In this document: positions 58,679 to 64,000 of the stretch, piece after piece
Position numbering within the stretch: the first letter of the stretch is position 1
How the letters are laid out: every line of letters starts with the position of its first letter
Source of the DNA: Clitopilus passeckerianus
Taxonomy: Eukaryota; Basidiomycota; Agaricomycetes; Agaricales; Entolomataceae
Length of the DNA stretch: 64,000 bases
Direction of reading: 5' to 3'
Assembly (NCBI GenBank): GCA_944990035.1
Contig: CALYLX010000096.1
Location: forward strand, 310,001-374,000
Made by a program: the position numbers and the translations under genes
The notes under the pieces: model-generated
What the model was told of the DNA's origin: nothing
Databases searched by the model: none
Seen by the model: only the letters and a program-made list of their open reading frames with translations

Positions 58679-58685
58679 TATAAAA
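58679..58685 (+). promoter_or_regulatory. TATA box of the secreted-protein gene
   Basis: TATAAAA lies about 195 bp upstream of the ATG at 58875. The distance to the ATG is explained by a leader interrupted by an intron at 58794..58854 (GTATGT donor, ACTAATG branch-like site, TGTAG acceptor). Confidence 0.6.
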
Positions 58686-58793
58686 GGGTGGCTCTTGCCT
58701 CCCGAAACAGCAGCACCTCTGGAAGGAAGCCACTCAACCACTTACAACTCTCCGTCCTCGAAACCTACGCCGGTCGTCAGTTTCTACTCTAAA

Positions 58794-58854
58794 GTATGTC
58801 AAGGATTATGCCAACAATCACAGAGTACTGATAACTAATGCCTAACCCCTGTAG
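58794..58854 (+). other. Likely intron in the 5' UTR of the secreted-protein gene
   Basis: 61 bp with GTATGT at the 5' end, AACTAATGCC as branch region and CCCCTGTAG at the 3' end, 20 bp before the ATG. There is no coding upstream, so it would be a leader intron. Confidence 0.6.
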
Positions 58855-58874
58855 TAAACACATAAATCATCATC

Positions 58875-59396
58875 ATGGTCGCCATTCGTATCACCATCCA
58901 AGCTCTCATCGCCGTCGCCGCCGCCATGTCTGCGCGTGCATACTCTTATGCTGACGCCCTCGACGCACTGGCAGCCCGTTCGACCTCCCAGTACGATGGC
59001 CTCAACGCTCGTGAACTCCCAACCTATTCCACCCGCTACGTCGCCCGCGGATTCTCAGACGATAGCCTGTCTCTCGTTGCCCGCGACCTTGCAGGGCTTG
59101 GGATTCGCTCCGAGGACATCTCTCACATCCTTGTGGTTCGTATGACCCGCCCTCCTTCGCCTGCGGGACTCTCGAAATCCGAGCTGCAAACGCACCTTGC
59201 AGAATTAAAGCCCGAGCTCGCAAAAGCCAAGGCCAACGTCAAGGCGGCATCGACGGCCCTCAAAGCAGCGATGAAAGCAAAGAACGCTGCGGAGGAGAAG
59301 AAACAACAACATAAACTGGAGGACGCAAGGGGTATGGTGGAGACGTACCAAGAATATGTTACCCATTACGAGTCAGAGTTGAAGAAACACCCTTAA
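58875..59396 (+). CDS. Small secreted protein with spaced Ala-Arg motifs and coiled-coil tail
   Basis: A single coding exon gives 173 aa. Residues 1-22 (VAIRITIQALIAVAAAMSAR) form a signal peptide. Residues 23-75 carry Ala-Arg pairs at 34/35, 45/46, 57/58 and 69/70 (LAARS, LNARE, YVARG, LVARD), an 11-12 residue period. From about residue 98 the protein is Lys/Ala/Glu-rich and helical (SELQTHLAELKPELAKAKAN), probably a coiled coil. There is no Cys, so it is not a typical Cys-rich effector or hydrophobin. The role is unknown. A strong TATA promoter with a leader intron suggests high or regulated expression. Confidence 0.8.
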   Translation: MVAIRITIQALIAVAAAMSARAYSYADALDALAARSTSQYDGLNARELPTYSTRYVARGFSDDSLSLVARDLAGLGIRSEDISHILVVRMTRPPSPAGLSKSELQTHLAELKPELAKAKANVKAASTALKAAMKAKNAAEEKKQQHKLEDARGMVETYQEYVTHYESELKKHP

Positions 59397-60050
59397 ATAG
59401 CTTCGCTCCGTTATACCCGGGAAGATTGTTTCTGTTGATTATTTACATCGTCGCTGGGAACTTCACTGATGATGTATTTCGGATGGGATTTTGGATCTGT
59501 TTCTAAAAATCAAAGAAGGCAAAGCACAGCGACGATTAAGGTCCGGGTCGGTGTTCGCATCTAATGTCTCTGCCAGCCTGGCATTCGTTCTGGAAAGATC
59601 AACTGTAAGCAGTCACTCGTAGCCGTTCTTGCGTAGCATTGATCGGGACTTCGCGGCGCTGGAAAGTCTGACCAGGCCTTCTATTGGGAATAACTATTCG
59701 GACTAGAGGAGGACTGAAAGTGTTCGTATTACGATGAGAATGCCGATGGCAAGTCATCTCTGCGAATTGTACAAGGTTTATGAATATCAGAGGTGATAAT
59801 TTCCAAAGAATGTATGATGTACATCACTCCAAAGATATTAACAACATTCTCATCGCGATCTGAGTAAGGACTTGGATAATGCTGAGACGTTTACTTGGAA
59901 GAATTTGAAAGTGGGCTCGGAATGCAATGTACTATCAAATCGTTCCTGTCCGGGCCGGGCCGAGCGGTAAAGGCGGCATCCATTTCTCTACTCCTCTCTA
60001 TTTCTAAACTCACAACCATGATTGAACCATCTCGTCGGATCATAGCACTA

Positions 60051-60412
60051 TCAGCTCCCTCGAAAGACGCTCTTCCAAGTCCCTGGACTTAAGAAAGAAA
60101 TATATCTCGAGCCTAAATAGCCGTACCCGTTCTCCACCTCAAGCACTTCTCCCTCCATCCGCAAAAACGACGCGTCAGAGCTTTGATTCTTGAATACCAA
60201 GCCCAGGTCCATGCCTCCATGCATTCGCTGACTCTTGACAGAGCCGCCGGCTTCTTGTCGCGTCTAGAAGGTTGAGGTGAACACCGCCAGCTACACCTTG
60301 TCCAGATTCTCAGGCACCCGCCTGCGCGAGGACTCCGCCACATCCATTTCGTTCTGCATTCTCCCCACCCCCACTGGGAGGGCCGATGTCAGTCGCACAA
60401 CAGGCACACCTC
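60051..60412 (-). pseudogene. Possible remnant of an unidentified gene
   Basis: On the minus strand a frame reads VPVVRLTSALPVGVGRMQNE, then ESSRRRVPENLDK, and after a 33-bp GT-AG gap (60296..60264) continues TRQEAGGSVKSQRMHGGMDL, then GLVFKNQSSDASFLRMEGEV to a TGA at 60053. The composition is protein-like, but there is no start, the gap is too short for a normal intron, and no family is recognised. It may be a 3' gene relic or chance. Confidence 0.3.
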
Positions 60413-60894
60413 ATGGCTCACGCACTCAATGGGGATACAATCTTAGTACTACAGTAACCTGCGGTGTCTCCATGCATATGTTTCGGAAGGATTTGCAATA
60501 TTTTCACGAGGGTTAGGTGGTAACAATGAAAAATGAAAAGTGCAAAAACGTCGGGACATAGAGCTGACCCTGCAAGATACGGCACGCTCCGACGAGAAAC
60601 GGAGAACGAGAACAATAGTTTCCATGTCGATCTCAGCTCGGAGTGGGACGTTTCACTGGCAGTGTCGGAAACCTGTCGCTTGTGTATTCTTAGGCCGCTT
60701 CTGCGGAAGAGATTCGATCCATACCAAGCCAGGGTGCCCTCAGCCTGGATCATGAAAAATTGAACGTGAAAACAGCGTGCACCAGACGCCACCCGCTGCG
60801 CTTTGCATTGTGTCGGGAGACCCTGTAGATAACTCCCACTGAGACTGGAAACCTCTTGGAGGTGTGCACGTGAACTCGATCATAGGTTCCTAAA

Positions 60895-60964
60895 ACGGTA
60901 TCACATTCGACATATATGGGTTTACTCAAACGGTATCACATTCGACATATATGGGTTTACTCAA
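60895..60964. repeat. Perfect 35-bp tandem duplication
   Basis: Two identical copies (60895..60929 and 60930..60964) of a unit beginning ACGGTATCACATTCG stand head to tail in non-coding DNA. There is no mismatch between them, suggesting a recent duplication. Confidence 0.95.
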
Positions 60965-62549
60965 ACACAGGGTTGGTGTTCTTTTCGGGCATGTCAACAG
61001 CTCACGGTAGGGTCTCGTAAGACCCGCTAAGAACTGGCCGAAAGGACCGCAATTGGACCGTTCTTTAGTGGCTCGAAGGTAATCAGGCGACGTGTGTTCG
61101 TCTGGCTCTATTCGCTCCGTCCATTCCAGAATCAAGACGAATTTATACCATGCCTTGCCTTGCCTAACAATACCCCATTTCAATGAATTAACACTTTTTA
61201 GACCCAAGGTTTTAAGAAACGTGCTTGTAATGAATACACCCTAGATATACGGTAAATCTTTAATTGTCTAATTCAATGGTAAATTATTGTATACCACAAT
61301 GGGGTAATGGCTAACAAATAACATCCGGGATCTTGCACGATCCTGAGAACTCATTCTGACTTCGTTTTCCCATAAAATAAGTGCACCGATCTATATCAAA
61401 TACTTATGAAGTCATCGTAAGGGTCCAACGGAACGCAAAAACTTCGGGCACTGAACATTGCTTTACCCTGTTTCGGGCTTTGTTCAATGATTATCCCACT
61501 GACCCTCGATTTTCAAGTTCTTGGAGCTCCCAGCTGATTCTGTGCACAGGTTATTGAAAGCCTCAGCATGCCTGGTACGTTGAAGAAGAAAAACATTTTG
61601 CAGCTCCTCTTGTTGCCTTTTCATGAGTTTCTCTGCCAAGTGTCCGTTGTAAAACTAGTACTTCCCTAGGGGTGTTTAATCGAAGTACTGCCGACGAGGC
61701 GGGGCACTTTGAACGCCCCTCTCATTCGGGTCACGGTTCGGGCTTAGTCACCGTCCCTGGTTTGGTAGTCGGGCAACACGACGGAGGTAAATGACTGGCC
61801 GCGTCGCGTGGCAGTTTCCGGCATGCACGCTGTGTCTGTCGCTGTCCACCACTACATCATCCGTTCCAGCTGTCTGCAACGTTTTCGACATGACTTCTAG
61901 ACTGTTCGTCGCAGTCAAGTACGGCGTTCTACACCTCACGAGAGTCTTATGGGTGTGAAGATTGATGAAAACCGCTGCGAACAGCATGGAGGCGGGAAAG
62001 AACCCTCCGTACATCCATACATCCATCTCACGTTCGGTTTACCATTCGGTGGTAATACACACCACTCTTTTTTTCCCGAGGTGCAAATTGCATTGTTCGT
62101 GACTCGTATTTTAGCCAGTCACCGAAAATCTCCGGATTTCTCGTGTGAGAAAAATTGACAGGGAAAGACCCAGGGGGTATTGGACAATGGAAGTTCTGAC
62201 AACCGACGCGTAAGTGTCGAGATCTGAGTTTTAAGAGAGATCTTTGCTTCGATGCTCAATATCTTACCCACAGAGAATAAACTTGAAAATGTCGACAATT
62301 TCGGGGATCGGTGCAATCAACCTAAGTCAGTGTGACACTCAGTTGGTCCTGGCTGGGTTGAGATCTGGCCTGCATCTGCACCTTACATCCTTCTCTCCTC
62401 GATGTGGAAAAATTATGTAAAGTTTATTCGAAGGCGGGCAACCAGGCTGAAACTCTGTTTTTGATACCTCCGACCGACTGGCTGACCAGGGCTGACCCCG
62501 TCCCAAATTAGACGGACGGCCAGCGATCATATTCATGATCCCATCCCAA

Positions 62550-62557
62550 TATAAAAA
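62550..62557 (+). promoter_or_regulatory. TATA box and C/T-rich leader of the terpene synthase
   Basis: TATAAAAA at 62550-62557 is followed by about 145 bp of strongly C/T-rich sequence (62580..62720) up to the ATG at 62723. Such pyrimidine tracts mark strong fungal core promoters. Confidence 0.65.
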
Positions 62558-62722
62558 GCCGACATAACACAGCAGGATCTCATATCTCCCTCCACCTCCA
62601 CCTCGCCCAATACCAACGAGGCCTCCCTTCTCCTTTTCCTTTATCATCTTCTCCGCCTCCTCCCTAGGCCTCCTTGCTCCTCCTCCTTCACTCCGCCCTC
62701 GCTCTCGCCCGTTCTTCTCAAG

Positions 62723-63934
62723 ATGTCTGCCATAGCCACAGGCGTGGCCATAAATTCAACCCGCCGGCCGTCCAAGTTCATCCTGCCTGACCTCGTCTCA
62801 CACTGTACCTTCAAGCTGCGCTGCAGCCGCTTTCGCAGGAAGGTCACCACCGAGACGAAGCAGTGGCTCTTCACAGGTGGCAATCTGGGTGGCAAGGACC
62901 GTGTCAAGTTCCACGGACTCAAAGCTGGGCTCCTCACTGCTATGACTTACCCAGGCGCCGCATACCCTCAGCTGAGGGTCTGCAACGATTTCCTCACGTA
63001 CTTGTTCCACCTCGACAACCTCTCGGATGACATGGATAATCGTGGGACGCACACTGTGGGCAATGTTGTCATGAACTCGCTCTATCATCCCCATACATAC
63101 AACGAGCCTGAGCGAGTTGGCAAAATGGCCAGAGAGTATGTTCTTTCTATTGGTTCGCATTCTGCGAAATACTTATGCACCCCCTATAGTTACTTCAAGC
63201 GGGTGCTAGTCACTTCCTCAACTGGAGCTCAGTCGCGATTCCGGGAGACAATGGATTTCTTCTTCCAAAGCATCACTGAGCAGGCCCTCGATAGGAAGAA
63301 CGGGGTAATCCCTGATCTTGAATCCTATATTACCCTTCGTCGTGATACTTCCGGATGCAAGCCATGCTGGGCCCTTATCGAATGTAAGTTACTTCGTCTT
63401 CTACCCCTTTTCGACTTCACCCGCTCATTTCATTTCCTTACAGACGCTTACAACCTACACATTCCGGATGAAGTAATGGAACACCCCCTTATACTCTCTC
63501 TTGGAGAGGCTGCCAACGATCTTGTAACGTGGTCAAACGTATGTACCCTATTTTCCGCCTTGTTTTGGCGCCTCATGTACTGACATCACCTTGCTTCTCA
63601 GGACATTTTCTCATACAATGTCGAGCAGTCCAAGGGAGACACGCACAACATGATCCCCGTCGTAATGAACCAGGAGGGTCTTGACCTGCAGTCCGCAGTC
63701 GACTTCGTGGGGCAGATGTGCAAGCAGTCCATCGACCGCTTCGTCGAGGATGCTTCCAATCTTCCGTCTTGGGGCCCAGAGATTGACCGGGACGTCGCGG
63801 TTTACGTCAACGGACTTGCAGATTGGATCGTCGGCTCTCTCCACTGGTCTTTCGAATCGGAACGATATTTCGGGAAGACTGGATTAGAGGTGAAAGCCAC
63901 CCGTGTTGTCGAACTTCTCCCACAGCGTGCGTAA
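62723..63934 (+). CDS. Sesquiterpene synthase (basidiomycete class I terpene cyclase)
   Basis: Exons 62723..63135, 63190..63383, 63444..63538 and 63602..63934 give 344 aa, the usual length for mushroom sesquiterpene synthases. The Asp-rich metal motif is at D98-D102 in FHLDNLSDDMDNRGT; the NSE triad is N234, S238, E242 in NDIFSYNVEQSKGD; and the RY pair near the C-terminus is R322-Y323 (SERYFG). The enzyme should cyclise farnesyl diphosphate after Mg2+-triggered loss of diphosphate; the product cannot be predicted. The first intron is 54 bp and in frame, so it can be missed. It lies 66 bp from the right edge of the window, so any cluster genes (P450s, oxidoreductases) would be beyond it. Confidence 0.95.
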
Positions 63935-64000
63935 TTTATTATTAGAGGGTCTCCCGCATTAAGTACGCAACTTCCTTTTCCTCCTCATATCGCGAGTGCT

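Larger units (their letters stand above)
57782..58874. other. 1.1-kb region upstream of a small secreted protein gene
   Basis: No gene is supported; frames at 58126..58416 and 58374..58595 have no domain or splice pattern. It contains the core promoter and a 5'-UTR intron of the next gene, listed separately. Confidence 0.45.
59397..62722. other. 3.3-kb gene-poor region
   Basis: This is the longest stretch without a confident gene. It contains a possible gene remnant (60412..60051, minus), a 35-bp tandem duplication and, at the right, the promoter of the terpene synthase. Other frames here show no coding character. Confidence 0.5.

Noticed and set aside
1..64000. Transposons, CRISPR arrays, rRNA genes
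   Set aside because: No terminal repeats with a transposase or reverse transcriptase frame, no spaced direct repeats, and no rRNA-like sequence were seen.

Overview
The window reads as nuclear DNA of a mushroom-forming basidiomycete (Agaricomycetes). Protein genes are packed on both strands and interrupted by many introns of about 42-70 bp with GT-AG ends. The families present (several F-box/LRR genes, DUF6593, an MYND-finger family, a basidiomycete-type sesquiterpene synthase, CorA/Alr1, a multi-EH endocytic protein) are typical of that group. All functions are inferred from the sequence; exon joins were checked by frame arithmetic and by agreement with family motifs.

Layout. 1-11 kb: the 3' tip of a gene; a small protein with an eIF4E-binding-type motif; an F-box gene; a ten-exon CorA-type Mg transporter; a divergent 17-exon tail-anchored fatty aldehyde dehydrogenase; a single-exon 2OG-Fe(II) oxygenase followed by a decayed copy of its own 3' end. 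12-19.4 kb: four related genes (A-D) of a family I cannot name, three of them opening with a five-codon basic first exon and all having an acidic tail or acidic end; A carries a second core copy with an in-frame stop and D has an unresolved frame. 19.4-28.3 kb: poorly coding DNA, a small unknown gene, two F-box genes and a GNAT acetyltransferase. 28.6-44.3 kb: conserved housekeeping genes (Ede1-like EH protein, HMG-box protein, Sec2-type Rab GEF, phosphopantothenoylcysteine synthetase step enzyme CAB2) and a large RS-rich membrane protein. 44.5-52.4 kb: three dispersed copies of an MYND-linked family, only one of them intact, sharing a promoter module of ACGCGT and CACGTG boxes; between them lie a fourth F-box gene and mitochondrial methionyl-tRNA formyltransferase. 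52.5-64 kb: a histidine-phosphatase gene, a DUF6593 gene, a FYVE-like/RING ubiquitin ligase, a small secreted protein, a gene-poor 3.3-kb stretch and a sesquiterpene synthase at the right edge.

The most unusual material is the A-D family, the MYND-linked family with its conserved promoter and differing states of decay, and the 7-, 8- and 12-nt micro-exons. No tRNA, rRNA, transposon with recognisable ends, or CRISPR array was found.
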